A stretch of 37,669 nucleotides of DNA from Candidatus Aminicenantota bacterium (GTDB lineage: Bacteria; Acidobacteriota; Aminicenantia; Aminicenantales; Aminicenantaceae). Where the stretch lies: NCBI GenBank assembly GCA_030614685.1, contig JAUWTO010000008.1, positions 1 through 37,669 of the forward strand, given 5' to 3'. A model generated the notes under the pieces. That model did not search any database. It saw nothing but the letters and a program-made list of their open reading frames with translations, and was not told the DNA's origin. Below, one piece after another: positions 26,420 to 35,617 of this stretch (within the stretch, counting starts at the first letter, position 1; each line of letters starts with the position of its first letter). The position numbers and the translations under genes were made by a program.

Positions 26420-26683
26420 AGTGACATCCAAACGCTTTTTTGTATGCAAGGACCAGATTCGATCCTCTGACGTTTCCCTGGAATGCGATGAGCTACATAT
26501 CCGGAGACGGGGCAGAAAACCGAAATTGAAATCTTGATACTGGTGGGGCCCGAAGGAGACTGGACAAACACAGAGGCAAAAGATATATTGGAGCGTGGCT
26601 TTGAGGCGGTTTCTCAGGGAGAAACCAACCTGAGGGCCGAGACGGCTGCGATCAGCAGCCTGGTAATCTTGACTCAATTCTAG
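26420..26683 (+). pseudogene. rsmE: Collapsed rsmE (16S rRNA m3U1498 methyltransferase) remnant: N-terminal ~30 codons plus C-terminal ~50 codons in a different frame
   Basis: SKRFFVCKDQIRSSDVSLECDELHIRR resembles the RsmE N-terminus; LVGPEGDWTNTEAKDILERGFEAVSQGETNLRAETAAISSLVILTQF is the RsmE C-terminal SPOUT knot. The middle is missing. Confidence 0.82.
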
Positions 26684-26693
26684 GAATGAACGA

Positions 26694-27644
26694 ATGTTTC
26701 TGGCCGGCCAAAAAGTAGGAAAGTACCAGATCCTCCGCTCTCTGGGCAGCGGAGGTTTTGGGGCTGTATTCCTGGCAAAAGACACTTGGCTTAACATCCT
26801 GGTCGCCATCAAGGTCCCTCACAAACAGACAATCGAGCTCTTCAAGCTGCTCAAGGAGTCCCGGTTGCAGGCTGCCCTCGATCATCCCAACATCGTCCGC
26901 ATGATAGCGGCCGAAAAAGAGAACAAGATCTTTTTCATGGTCATGGAATACATCAAGGGCCGATCCCTGGAAAAAGTCTTGGATGAAAAAAAAATCCTGT
27001 CCTGTCCCCAGGCGACAGAATATGTTCTGCAGATGGTCTCGGCCGTGAGCCACGCCCATGCCAGCAAGATCGTGCACAGAGATATCAGGCCCTCCAACAT
27101 CATGATCGCGGACCAGGACGGCAAGGTCAAGATCACCGATTTCGGTACATCAGTCTGGCTGCACAATGTGCCTTACGCGTCCACGCGCATCGGTTCGCCT
27201 CCATACATGGCGCCGGAACAGTTCCAGGGAAAGGCGACATTCCGCTCAGATATTTACTCTATCGGATGCGTGTACTATGAAATGCTGATCGGGCGGCCGC
27301 CCATCTTTGATCCAGATCCTTTTAAGATCCTGGAAAAGGCCAAGCAGGGCAAGATCACACCCCCTCGACTTCGGAACACGAACATTCCCAAGGAGATCGA
27401 CCAAATCATCATGCGATGCCTTTCGGCTAAGGTCGAGGACAGATACCAGACTCCGGAGGAGATCGTCAAAGAGATATCCCGCTTCAAGGGCACGGACTCC
27501 AAAAAATCTGAGATAGAAGATATCCGGCGCCGGATCCAGGCGCGGGAGAGCCGCATGAACCACCGGTGTTGGAACTGTCGCAAGCCTCTCCCTTACAAGG
27601 CCAATCAGTGTCCGTATTGTGGGGAAAAGATTGAAATCCACTAA
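26694..27644 (+). CDS. Serine/threonine protein kinase with C-terminal zinc ribbon
   Basis: LGSGGFGAVFLAK, VAIKVP, VHRDIRPSNIMI, ITDFGTSVW, GSPPYMAPEQF, then CWNCRKPLPYKANQCPYCGEKI. Confidence 0.92.
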   Translation: MFLAGQKVGKYQILRSLGSGGFGAVFLAKDTWLNILVAIKVPHKQTIELFKLLKESRLQAALDHPNIVRMIAAEKENKIFFMVMEYIKGRSLEKVLDEKKILSCPQATEYVLQMVSAVSHAHASKIVHRDIRPSNIMIADQDGKVKITDFGTSVWLHNVPYASTRIGSPPYMAPEQFQGKATFRSDIYSIGCVYYEMLIGRPPIFDPDPFKILEKAKQGKITPPRLRNTNIPKEIDQIIMRCLSAKVEDRYQTPEEIVKEISRFKGTDSKKSEIEDIRRRIQARESRMNHRCWNCRKPLPYKANQCPYCGEKIEIH

Positions 27645-27660
27645 ACCGGAAGGAGAGTGT

Positions 27661-28626
27661 ATGAGCCCCTTTAACGAGAGTCTCAAGGTCTGGAAAAACG
27701 GTAAGGTTATCCCTTGGAATGAGGCCCAGGTGCACCTTGCCTCGCACGTCATCCATTACGGGAGTTCCATATTCGAGGGCTTTCGGGCCTATAGAAATCC
27801 CCGGGGCACGGCCGTATTCCGCATGCAGGACCACACGCGCCGCCTGTACAACTCGGCCAAGATATACAGGATGGAAATCCCTTACAGCCAGGATGAGCTG
27901 AACCAGGCCATTATCCAGATTATCCAGGCAAATGGTTTTCAAGAATGCTATGTGCGTCCGATAGTGTACCGTGGCTACGGCTCTCTGGGAGTGGATCCTT
28001 TCCCCAATCCGGTGGAATGTGCTGTTCTGGTGTGGGAGTGGGGGAAATATCTTGGAAAAGACTCCCAGGAAAAAGGAGTGGATGTCAAGGTCTCCACCTG
28101 GCACCGCATGGCTCCTAACACCCTTCCGGCCATGGCCAAAGCCGGTGCCAATTACATGAACTCTCAGCTGATCAAAATGGAGGCCAAACTCGAGGGGTAC
28201 GCGGAAGGAATCGCCATGAATGCCCGCGGCGAGATCAGCGAAGGCAGCGGCGAAAACCTGTTTCTAGTACAGGATGGATGTCTATGGACGCCGCCGCTTT
28301 CCACCTCGATCCTGCCAGGGATCACACGGGATTCAGTGCTCAGACTGGCTCGGGAACTTGGAATCACGGTAAGGGAGGAGGTCATCCCCCGGGAGATGCT
28401 CTACATTGTGGATGAGGTGTTTTTTACCGGGTCTGCGGTCGAGGTCACGCCTGTTCGCACTATCGACAAGATCGTAATAGGAAACGGAGATCGTGGTCCG
28501 GTCACCCGGCGGCTGCAGAGCGCGTTTTTCAAATACATCAGGGGAGAAAGAGCGGACGATTATGGCTGGTTGACCTATATCGAACATCAGTCCGCGTCCC
28601 AACCATCGGAATCCAGGAACGACTAA
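27661..28626 (+). CDS. ilvE: Branched-chain amino acid aminotransferase (class IV)
   Basis: VWKNGKVIPWNEAQVHLASHVIHYGSSIFEGFRAY, KAGANYMNSQLIKMEA, EGSGENLFLV, TSILPGITRDSVL. Confidence 0.93.
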   Translation: MSPFNESLKVWKNGKVIPWNEAQVHLASHVIHYGSSIFEGFRAYRNPRGTAVFRMQDHTRRLYNSAKIYRMEIPYSQDELNQAIIQIIQANGFQECYVRPIVYRGYGSLGVDPFPNPVECAVLVWEWGKYLGKDSQEKGVDVKVSTWHRMAPNTLPAMAKAGANYMNSQLIKMEAKLEGYAEGIAMNARGEISEGSGENLFLVQDGCLWTPPLSTSILPGITRDSVLRLARELGITVREEVIPREMLYIVDEVFFTGSAVEVTPVRTIDKIVIGNGDRGPVTRRLQSAFFKYIRGERADDYGWLTYIEHQSASQPSESRND

Positions 28627-28787
28627 ATCTTCTCCCCGAGAGGTTTACCTCAACGCTGGGGAGAAAAAGGAACTGACAAAAGCGGCTAAACAGTCTAAAC
28701 TTATCAAAGAGTGAATAATTTGGTTTTTGCGAATTGTGTTTTGAAAAGCAATAAAAAAAACGAACGTTTTCCCAAACGGAGGGAACC

Positions 28788-29951
28788 ATGGATATTGATG
28801 AACTTTTGAAAATCGCCATTGAGAGCGATGCTTCGGACCTCCATATCAAAGCCGGGAACTATCCTCTCATCCGGGTTCACGGAAAGCTCCAAGCTCTTTC
28901 CAATTTCCCACGCCTGAGCAATGAGAATACCAGGGAACTGGTGGATCAGATCACCAACGATTTCCAGAAGGAATCCTTGAAAAAGGAGATGGACCTTGAC
29001 CTGGCGTACAGCCTGGCCGGATTTGGGCGCTTCCGGGGGAGCATCTACCAACAGAGGGGGTCGATGGCCCTTGTGCTCCGAATCATACCGCTCGAAGTCA
29101 TGTCGATCAAGGAGCTGTTGCTGCCGGAGACTCTGGAATCGATTGCCATGGAGCAGCGCGGACTGGTGCTGGTCACCGGGACCACGGGCTCAGGAAAGAG
29201 CACGACCCTGGCTGCCATGATCAATCATATCAATGAGAGCCGCACAGAGAACATCATTACCATCGAGGACCCGATCGAATACCTACACCGCGACAAACAA
29301 AGCAACATCAGTCAGCGCGAGGTAGGGATGGATGTCATTTCGTTTTCCAGGGGCCTCCGGGCTTCACTTCGTGAAGATCCCGACATCATCCTGGTCGGAG
29401 AGATGCGGGACCTCGACACCATTGAGACAGCCCTGCTGGCTGCAGAGACGGGTCACCTGGTGCTGAGCACACTTCACACAATAGACGCGGCTGAGACCAT
29501 CAACCGCATTATCTCGGTCTTCGCACCCCACCACCAGCGTCAGGTGCGCCTCCAGCTGTCGAGCATCCTGAAAGCCGTAGTATCCATGCGCCTGATCCCG
29601 CGGAAAGAAGGAGGCGGACGAGTCCCCGCGGTCGAGGTCATGATCAACACGCCTTATGTAGCCGAGTGCATCCATGATCGGGACAAGACCGTATTGATCC
29701 GGGATGCCATCGCCTCGGGTGTCTCCCAATATGGGATGCAGACATTCGATCAATCCATCTATCAGCTCTACAAAGACGGCTACGTCTCTTATGAGCAGGG
29801 CCTGCGCTACTCCTCGAGCCCAGATAATTTCAAGCTCAGGGTGATGGGGATCCGGTCGACTCTCGATGTCGCGCTTGCGGACATGGAAAAGGAAATGAGC
29901 AAGATCGATCGGGAAGAAAAAACCGATAAAAAGTTCGACGACGATAGATGA
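28788..29951 (+). CDS. pilT: Type IV pilus retraction-type ATPase (PilT/PilU family)
   Basis: SDASDLHIKAG, Walker A GTTGSGKSTT, Walker B DPDIILVGEMRDLDTIETAL, ETGHLVLSTLHT. Confidence 0.92.
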   Translation: MDIDELLKIAIESDASDLHIKAGNYPLIRVHGKLQALSNFPRLSNENTRELVDQITNDFQKESLKKEMDLDLAYSLAGFGRFRGSIYQQRGSMALVLRIIPLEVMSIKELLLPETLESIAMEQRGLVLVTGTTGSGKSTTLAAMINHINESRTENIITIEDPIEYLHRDKQSNISQREVGMDVISFSRGLRASLREDPDIILVGEMRDLDTIETALLAAETGHLVLSTLHTIDAAETINRIISVFAPHHQRQVRLQLSSILKAVVSMRLIPRKEGGGRVPAVEVMINTPYVAECIHDRDKTVLIRDAIASGVSQYGMQTFDQSIYQLYKDGYVSYEQGLRYSSSPDNFKLRVMGIRSTLDVALADMEKEMSKIDREEKTDKKFDDDR

Positions 29952-32593
29952 AAACACAGGATATCCGGGAAGCGTTTCTGGATTATTTTGCACAGAAGGG
30001 CCACAAGGTCGTGGAGAGCTCAGCCCTCCTTCCCCAGGATGATCCCACGCTTCTGTTCACCAACGCGGGGATGAATCAGTTTAAGAATGTCTTTCTGGGA
30101 CTCGAGAAAAGAAGCTATGCACGCGCCGCATCGGTCCAGAAATGCATGCGTGTCAGCGGCAAGCACAACGACCTGGATACCGTAGGTAAAACCGGCAAGC
30201 ATCACACGTTCTTCGAGATGCTGGGCAACTTTTCCTTCGGTGACTATTTCAAGCAAGACGCCATCGCCTTTGCCTGGGAGCTCATGACCGAGGTGTTCCG
30301 CCTTCCTGAAAAGAGCCTCTATGCCACCGTTTATGTAGAAGATGAAGAGGCCTTCGCCATCTGGCAAGGGGAAATCGGCCTCCCGGAGAGCAAGATCTTC
30401 CGGATGGGGAAGGAAGACAACTACTGGAGCATGGGGGAGACAGGCCCCTGCGGTCCGTGTTCCGAGCTCCATTATGACCTGGGGGCTGAGTTTGAGGATG
30501 GGAGCCCTGAGGACCTGATCCGCTCCGGCAGTGATCGTTTCGTCGAACTCTGGAACCTGGTGTTCATGCAGTTCAACCAGGAGAGCGACGGCCGGATCGA
30601 GCCCCTCCCATCTCCCTCGGTGGATACGGGGATGGGCCTGGAGCGCATGGCCGCCGTGCTGCAGGGGAAAACCAACAATTTCGAGACCGATGTCTTCGTG
30701 CCTATTATCGATGCCGTGGGTGAGATGATCGGCCGGGAGCTCCCAGCACACGATGAGTCGGATGTTGCTGTGCGCGTCATAGCCGATCACATACGCGCCG
30801 TGTCTTTCCTGATCGGTGACGGCATCATGCCGGCCAACGACGGACGCGGCTATGTGCTGCGACGTTTGCTGCGCCGCGCCTTTCGTGCCGGCAATTCTCT
30901 GGGATTGGATGAGCCGTTTCTTTACAACCTGGTGAGTGTGGTCTGCGATATCATGAAGGATGCCTACCCGGAGCTGCTGAACTCCGCTTCCTATATCTCC
31001 AATGTCTGTCAAGCCGAGGAACAGCGCTTTGCCTCTACACTGACCTCCGGTCTCAAGGTATTTCAACAGTATGTGGCGGCGGTACGCGGAGAGGGCCGGT
31101 CCGCTGTCCCCGGTGACAAAGTTTTTAAGCTGTACGATACCTTCGGCTTCCCCCTCGACCTGACCCGTGAGCTGGCGGAAGAAGAAGGCATGACCGTGGA
31201 CGAAGACGGATTCCAGAACGAGCTGGAGGACCAGCGAAAACGCGCACGGTCGGCCTGGAAAGGTGAAGAGCGGCAGAAAGCGCTGAAGGCCTATGAGCCG
31301 TTAAAAGACCACAGTACACGTTTTGTGGGATACGATCTGAACAGGCTGGCCGACGCTGGAGTGGTCGCGCTGATGAAGGACGGGCTCCAAGCCTCCGAAC
31401 TCCGGGAAGGGGATGAGGGGGAAATCTTCCTACAGGAAACGCCGTTCTATGCAGAGGCTGGGGGACAGGTAGGCGATATCGGCGTCCTTAAGAATCCCCA
31501 CTTCTCTGCGCTGGTCGAGAACACCGTTGCCCCCCTCCCGGAACTGATTTCCCACAGGGTCCGTATCCTGTCCGGGAGCGTTCGAGTGAGCGACAGGGTG
31601 GAAGCGGCGGTGGACGCGGTCAGGAGACAGGCAATACGCAAGAACCACACGGCCACCCACCTCCTGCATGCCTCTCTACGGCAGATCCTGGGGGACCATG
31701 TGAAACAGGCCGGTTCTCTGGTCGCCCACGACAGGTTTCGGTTCGATTTCACACATTTTTCTTCCTTGAGCTCCAGCGAGAGGCATGGGATTGAAGCTCT
31801 GGTTAACAGCAAGGTGCAGGAAGCCATACCGGTCCTCACTGAGGTGACCTCGCTGGAAGAGGGCATCGCGTCCGGAGCCATGGCGATATTCGAGGAAAAG
31901 TACCGGGAACAGGTGCGCGTGGTCGTGATCGATGGATTCAGCCGTGAGTTGTGCGGTGGTGTGCATGCCCACAACACCGGAGAGATCGGGTTATTCAAGA
32001 TCGTCTCCGAGAGCAGCATTGCCTCAGGGATGCGGAGGATCGAGGCGGTCACCGGAGAGTCAGGCTTGCAGTATGTTCAGGAGAACGAAGACCTGCTGGA
32101 GGACGTGCAGGCCTCGCTGAGCTCAGGCCGCGCAGACCTTTTACCGCAGCTGGAACGGCTCAAAAAAATGCTTAAGGAACACGAGAAGGAGATCAAATCC
32201 CTTCGGCAAAAGATCGCAAACCAGGATTTCCAGGAGGAGAAAGAAGAGATCCGAGACATCGATGGGATCTCCGTTCTCACGAAGCAGGTCCAAGGGTTGG
32301 ACATGTCAGAACTGCGTGAACTGGCCGATGTCCTCAGGCAGCGGTTGGGCTCGGGCGTTGTGGTCCTGGGGGCCGAGAGCCAGGGAAAGGCGATGCTGGT
32401 CGCGGCCGTGACCAAGGACCTGATATCCCGGATCAAGGCCGATGATCTCATCCGTAAAATCTCTCCCCTGGTCAAGGGCGGGGGTGGGGGGCGGCCGGAT
32501 TTTGCTCAGGCAGGGGGATCGGATCCTGCAGGACTAGGCCGGGCCCTTCAGGAAACCTATGCGGTACTCAAAATCACCCCAAAGGGGGATTGA
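29948..32593 (+). CDS. alaS: Alanyl-tRNA synthetase
   Basis: 881 aa; REAFLDYFAQKGHKVVESSALLP, NHTATHLLHASLRQ editing HXXXH, CGGVH, GGGGGRPDFAQAGG. Confidence 0.97.
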   Translation: MKTQDIREAFLDYFAQKGHKVVESSALLPQDDPTLLFTNAGMNQFKNVFLGLEKRSYARAASVQKCMRVSGKHNDLDTVGKTGKHHTFFEMLGNFSFGDYFKQDAIAFAWELMTEVFRLPEKSLYATVYVEDEEAFAIWQGEIGLPESKIFRMGKEDNYWSMGETGPCGPCSELHYDLGAEFEDGSPEDLIRSGSDRFVELWNLVFMQFNQESDGRIEPLPSPSVDTGMGLERMAAVLQGKTNNFETDVFVPIIDAVGEMIGRELPAHDESDVAVRVIADHIRAVSFLIGDGIMPANDGRGYVLRRLLRRAFRAGNSLGLDEPFLYNLVSVVCDIMKDAYPELLNSASYISNVCQAEEQRFASTLTSGLKVFQQYVAAVRGEGRSAVPGDKVFKLYDTFGFPLDLTRELAEEEGMTVDEDGFQNELEDQRKRARSAWKGEERQKALKAYEPLKDHSTRFVGYDLNRLADAGVVALMKDGLQASELREGDEGEIFLQETPFYAEAGGQVGDIGVLKNPHFSALVENTVAPLPELISHRVRILSGSVRVSDRVEAAVDAVRRQAIRKNHTATHLLHASLRQILGDHVKQAGSLVAHDRFRFDFTHFSSLSSSERHGIEALVNSKVQEAIPVLTEVTSLEEGIASGAMAIFEEKYREQVRVVVIDGFSRELCGGVHAHNTGEIGLFKIVSESSIASGMRRIEAVTGESGLQYVQENEDLLEDVQASLSSGRADLLPQLERLKKMLKEHEKEIKSLRQKIANQDFQEEKEEIRDIDGISVLTKQVQGLDMSELRELADVLRQRLGSGVVVLGAESQGKAMLVAAVTKDLISRIKADDLIRKISPLVKGGGGGRPDFAQAGGSDPAGLGRALQETYAVLKITPKGD

Positions 32594-32632
32594 TTTGTCC
32601 CTGCGCATCTGCCAGAATTTTAGTCAGGAACC

Positions 32633-33217
32633 ATGAAAAAGCGATCCGTTCAGATTCTGGGCCTGGGATGGACCTGTCTTTTATTATACGTCTTAACTCC
32701 TCTGCTGGGCCTGCAGGGTTCCAGAGCCGAATACGATGGGATCGTCAAGGTCATGGCCCGTGAATACAGGGTTCCGGCCCAACTCATCCACTCGATAATC
32801 AAGGTGGAATCCAACTACAACTCGAGGGCCGTCTCACACAAAGGGGCCATGGGCCTGATGCAGCTCATGCCCGCTACGGCTAAACAGTATGGTGTGAAGG
32901 ACATTTTCGATCCCATGGAAAATATCGAGGGAGGCGTCAAGTATATCAGGGACCTGATGAAGCTCTACGACAAAAACACCAACCTCGTGCTGGCGGCTTA
33001 CAATGCCGGTCAGTCGGCGGTAGCAAAATATGGAGGCATACCTCCCTATCGAGAAACCATCAACTACATTGATAAGATCAAGCGAAGTGGATTCCGGAAC
33101 AGCGTCATCCGCAGTGGCAGCGAGATCTACCGCTACGTGGATGAGAAGGGCCATACCGTGCTCACGAATGATTACCTGGCCTATAAGCAGCACCTAGCCA
33201 AACGTAAAAAAAAATAA
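32633..33217 (+). CDS. Lytic transglycosylase (SLT domain)
   Basis: IIKVESNYNSRAVSHKGAMGLMQLMPATAKQYGV, NLVLAAYNAGQSAVAKYGGIPPYRET. Confidence 0.93.
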   Translation: MKKRSVQILGLGWTCLLLYVLTPLLGLQGSRAEYDGIVKVMAREYRVPAQLIHSIIKVESNYNSRAVSHKGAMGLMQLMPATAKQYGVKDIFDPMENIEGGVKYIRDLMKLYDKNTNLVLAAYNAGQSAVAKYGGIPPYRETINYIDKIKRSGFRNSVIRSGSEIYRYVDEKGHTVLTNDYLAYKQHLAKRKKK

Positions 33218-33280
33218 CCGGCTGGACTTGGTCTTGAATGATCCAGGCCTTGGGCAATCAAGGTGAGATGAAGGCACGTA

Positions 33281-34237
33281 TCATAAATGGGCTTTAATGG
33301 GAAAACACCCCGGCAGGATCTCGAAGCGAACCGGAACCTGGCCGACCTGTTCACCGTCCACTTCGATGAAGACATCCTGAGCCTCTTCGGTCGCAGACGT
33401 GACCTCCACGGTCTGGCAGCGTATCAGGTCGATCTTGGGGTGGGGGAGATGCGTGCCGGAGTACAGGCGCCGTATTGTGCGGAGGAACTCCACCAGTCTC
33501 ATGCCCTTGACCAGGAGTACATCGAACAGGCCATCGTCCAGCTTCGCATTCGGTGCTGCTAGCATACCCTTGCCAAAGACCTTGCCGTTGGCGATGGCCC
33601 CCATCATGTAGTCGTCCTCCGGGAGGTCCTTCCCATCGATCCGGATCCGGAGCCTTTTGTTCTTGTAGTGAATAAAAGTGGAGAGGGCACTCCGAAAATA
33701 GGAGGATTTTTTCTTTTCCATTTTTTTCAGGTTCATGTGCCGGACGACTTCGCCCCCGATACCGAAGTCGGAGATATTCAAAAAGAATCGTTCGCAAGCG
33801 GTACCGCTGTGATCCGTGAATAGGACCTTTCCTGCATCGATTGCATGGGAGGGGGCTTTGGTGATCAGTTCCAGGGCATTCCTATAGCTCGACGGGATAT
33901 GCAGGCTGCGGCTGAAGTCGGACCCGGTCCCCGAGGGGACTACGCCCAATGCCGTCTCAGGATTTAAAATTTGGTCGTTTTCAAAAAATCCGTTAGCGAT
34001 CTCGTTCATGGTCCCGTCGCCGCCTATGCCAACGATGAGCTCTACACCGTCCTTGATGGCCGACCGGGAAATCTCCGTTGCATGGCAGGGCTTCTCTGTA
34101 AATTCGAAGCGATATTCATTGAAGATGGAACGCACAGCCTCCTTTATCTGCTTCCATCGTTTCCCTGTCCGACCTTTATCGGATTCAGGATTGATGATTA
34201 TCTGAGGTCTCAGTATCGACTTGGTCTTTAGGAACAT
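33281..34237 (-). CDS. Diacylglycerol kinase / YegS-like lipid kinase
   Basis: LIVGIGGDGTMNEIANGF, GTGSDFSRSL, DDGLFDVLLV. Confidence 0.9.
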   Translation of the reverse strand: MFLKTKSILRPQIIINPESDKGRTGKRWKQIKEAVRSIFNEYRFEFTEKPCHATEISRSAIKDGVELIVGIGGDGTMNEIANGFFENDQILNPETALGVVPSGTGSDFSRSLHIPSSYRNALELITKAPSHAIDAGKVLFTDHSGTACERFFLNISDFGIGGEVVRHMNLKKMEKKKSSYFRSALSTFIHYKNKRLRIRIDGKDLPEDDYMMGAIANGKVFGKGMLAAPNAKLDDGLFDVLLVKGMRLVEFLRTIRRLYSGTHLPHPKIDLIRCQTVEVTSATEEAQDVFIEVDGEQVGQVPVRFEILPGCFPIKAHL

Positions 34238-34724
34238 CGATCACTCCCTGTGCGGATCGGGCTGTCTTTTTCTTGAACAGCGAGATACCTATGATCCCCC
34301 CCAAGGCCCCCAGGGCAGAGAAGACCACGATATTGATGAAGAGCTCCAACATCATGAAGGGAACAGAAGACTCCAGGCCCTCGCCCCGCATCATTGATTC
34401 CCAGAATTCGGGCATCTGATCCGCATACTCGGAAGCCCAATCCATCATACTGCGGGCAATGGCATTGTCCAACGGAGCCAGGGGGATGCTGATCAAGAAA
34501 GCGATGACCGCTGCCACCATACCAGAAAAAATGCCAACAATGGCCCCGTCCCCGGATCTCAAATCCACGGGCGAGTCTTTTCGCAAGAAGTATGCGGCGA
34601 CCGCGCCCCCCCCCACTAGCCAGAGGCAGCAGAAACAATTGACGAGAGGGATCCCCGTAAGGATGCCTGCGAGCGCCCCGCCGATTAGAGCGGGCACGAA
34701 CATTCCCGGTCTTTGATTGTTCAT
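34185..34724 (-). CDS. Predicted multi-pass membrane protein of unknown function
   Basis: 179 aa with Gly/Ala-rich hydrophobic helices (ALIGGALAGILTGIPLVNCFCCLWLVGGG); overlaps the lipid kinase 5' end by 53 nt. Confidence 0.7.
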   Translation of the reverse strand: MNNQRPGMFVPALIGGALAGILTGIPLVNCFCCLWLVGGGAVAAYFLRKDSPVDLRSGDGAIVGIFSGMVAAVIAFLISIPLAPLDNAIARSMMDWASEYADQMPEFWESMMRGEGLESSVPFMMLELFINIVVFSALGALGGIIGISLFKKKTARSAQGVIDVPKDQVDTETSDNHQS

Positions 34725-34771
34725 AAAGCGTGCTCCAGCAGGATTTGTTCTATTCTATTGTTTCATCAGGG

Positions 34772-35308
34772 TCATTTCAAGGAAAATATTTTGGGAGGCC
34801 TCTGCAGGAGATCCGTCAGGCCCGGGACTAGGTAGAAGGGGAGGATGAGGCCCCAGGAGATCCCCAGGGCCAATCGGACTGGGGAGGGAGTAGGCCACAC
34901 CCGGAACATGTTGCCAAAAGTGTCCAGAGCTATGGGCAGGGTGAAGAATACAAAGGTCCGCGGCCGAGGCAGCCTCAGGGGCCAGGTCGCGAGCCAGGGG
35001 AAAAGGCAGCTTCCCACAAAAAATCCCAGGTATATGCCCAGACAGCGGGCGCATACGGCCATGGGGTGGCCGAATATATGCAGGCAGCGGGAATCGATCT
35101 GATGGCACGTGGGGGCGAAGGCGGCGTACACCAGAGAATCCCACGGAGATTGGATCGACCTGAGATAGGGAGCCAGGACCAAAAGGGCGATCCACACCGA
35201 TATGCTGGTCAGCATCCCCGCGAGCACGAATCTGACGGCCCGCTGTGAGGCGGCCCTGTGATGCCCTCTTGACTGAGGAAGATCCATGCCGTCCTCTGAA
35301 TTATGCAC
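34772..35308 (-). CDS. DUF2085 family membrane protein
   Basis: CHQIDSRCLHIFGHPMAVCARCLGIYLGFFVG matches the DUF2085 signature. Confidence 0.85.
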   Translation of the reverse strand: MHNSEDGMDLPQSRGHHRAASQRAVRFVLAGMLTSISVWIALLVLAPYLRSIQSPWDSLVYAAFAPTCHQIDSRCLHIFGHPMAVCARCLGIYLGFFVGSCLFPWLATWPLRLPRPRTFVFFTLPIALDTFGNMFRVWPTPSPVRLALGISWGLILPFYLVPGLTDLLQRPPKIFSLK

Positions 35309-35354
35309 GGCCCTAGGCTAGGCCATGCCTCCTTGCTTGTCAAGGCGTCCTGTC

Positions 35355-35490
35355 CCGCCCCCTCCTGTGTTGCCACCCTGCCGTGAGCTTGAAGTCGTTA
35401 ACAATACGCTTATCCCCCCCTGTGTACTCACCCTATCATAGGCAAAATGTAATGAGTAACCTGCCACCCTCTCCACGCTATTGTTTATCC
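35355..35490. repeat. Degenerate copies of the CCCCC...TGTxTxxCACCCT repeat family
   Basis: CGCCCCCTCCTGTGTTGCCACCCTGCCGTGAGC (35356-35388) and CCCCCCCTGTGTACTCACCCTATCATAGGC (35414-35443); CTGTGT cores spaced 55 nt; a partial third CTGCCACCCTCTCCACGC at 35461-35478. Confidence 0.5.
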
Positions 35491-35547
35491 AGCGGTTTAT
35501 CCGCTACTTGATCCTGGGCGACAGATGATTGTCTCGGGGAAAATTAT

Positions 35548-35577
35548 TTGACAGGGAATGAAAGGAAAGTGTAAATT
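35548..35577 (+). promoter_or_regulatory. Candidate sigma70-type promoter upstream of TPR protein
   Basis: TTGACA (35548-35553), 18-nt spacer, TAAATT (35572-35577). Confidence 0.5.
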
Positions 35578-35617
35578 GGACTTGTCGTTATACATACACT
35601 CATAGTCGGAGGTGAAG

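Noticed and set aside
30020-31066. Long antisense ORF (348 aa, -) within alaS
   Set aside because: Shadow ORF opposite a strongly conserved alanyl-tRNA synthetase reading frame; translation shows no family motifs.
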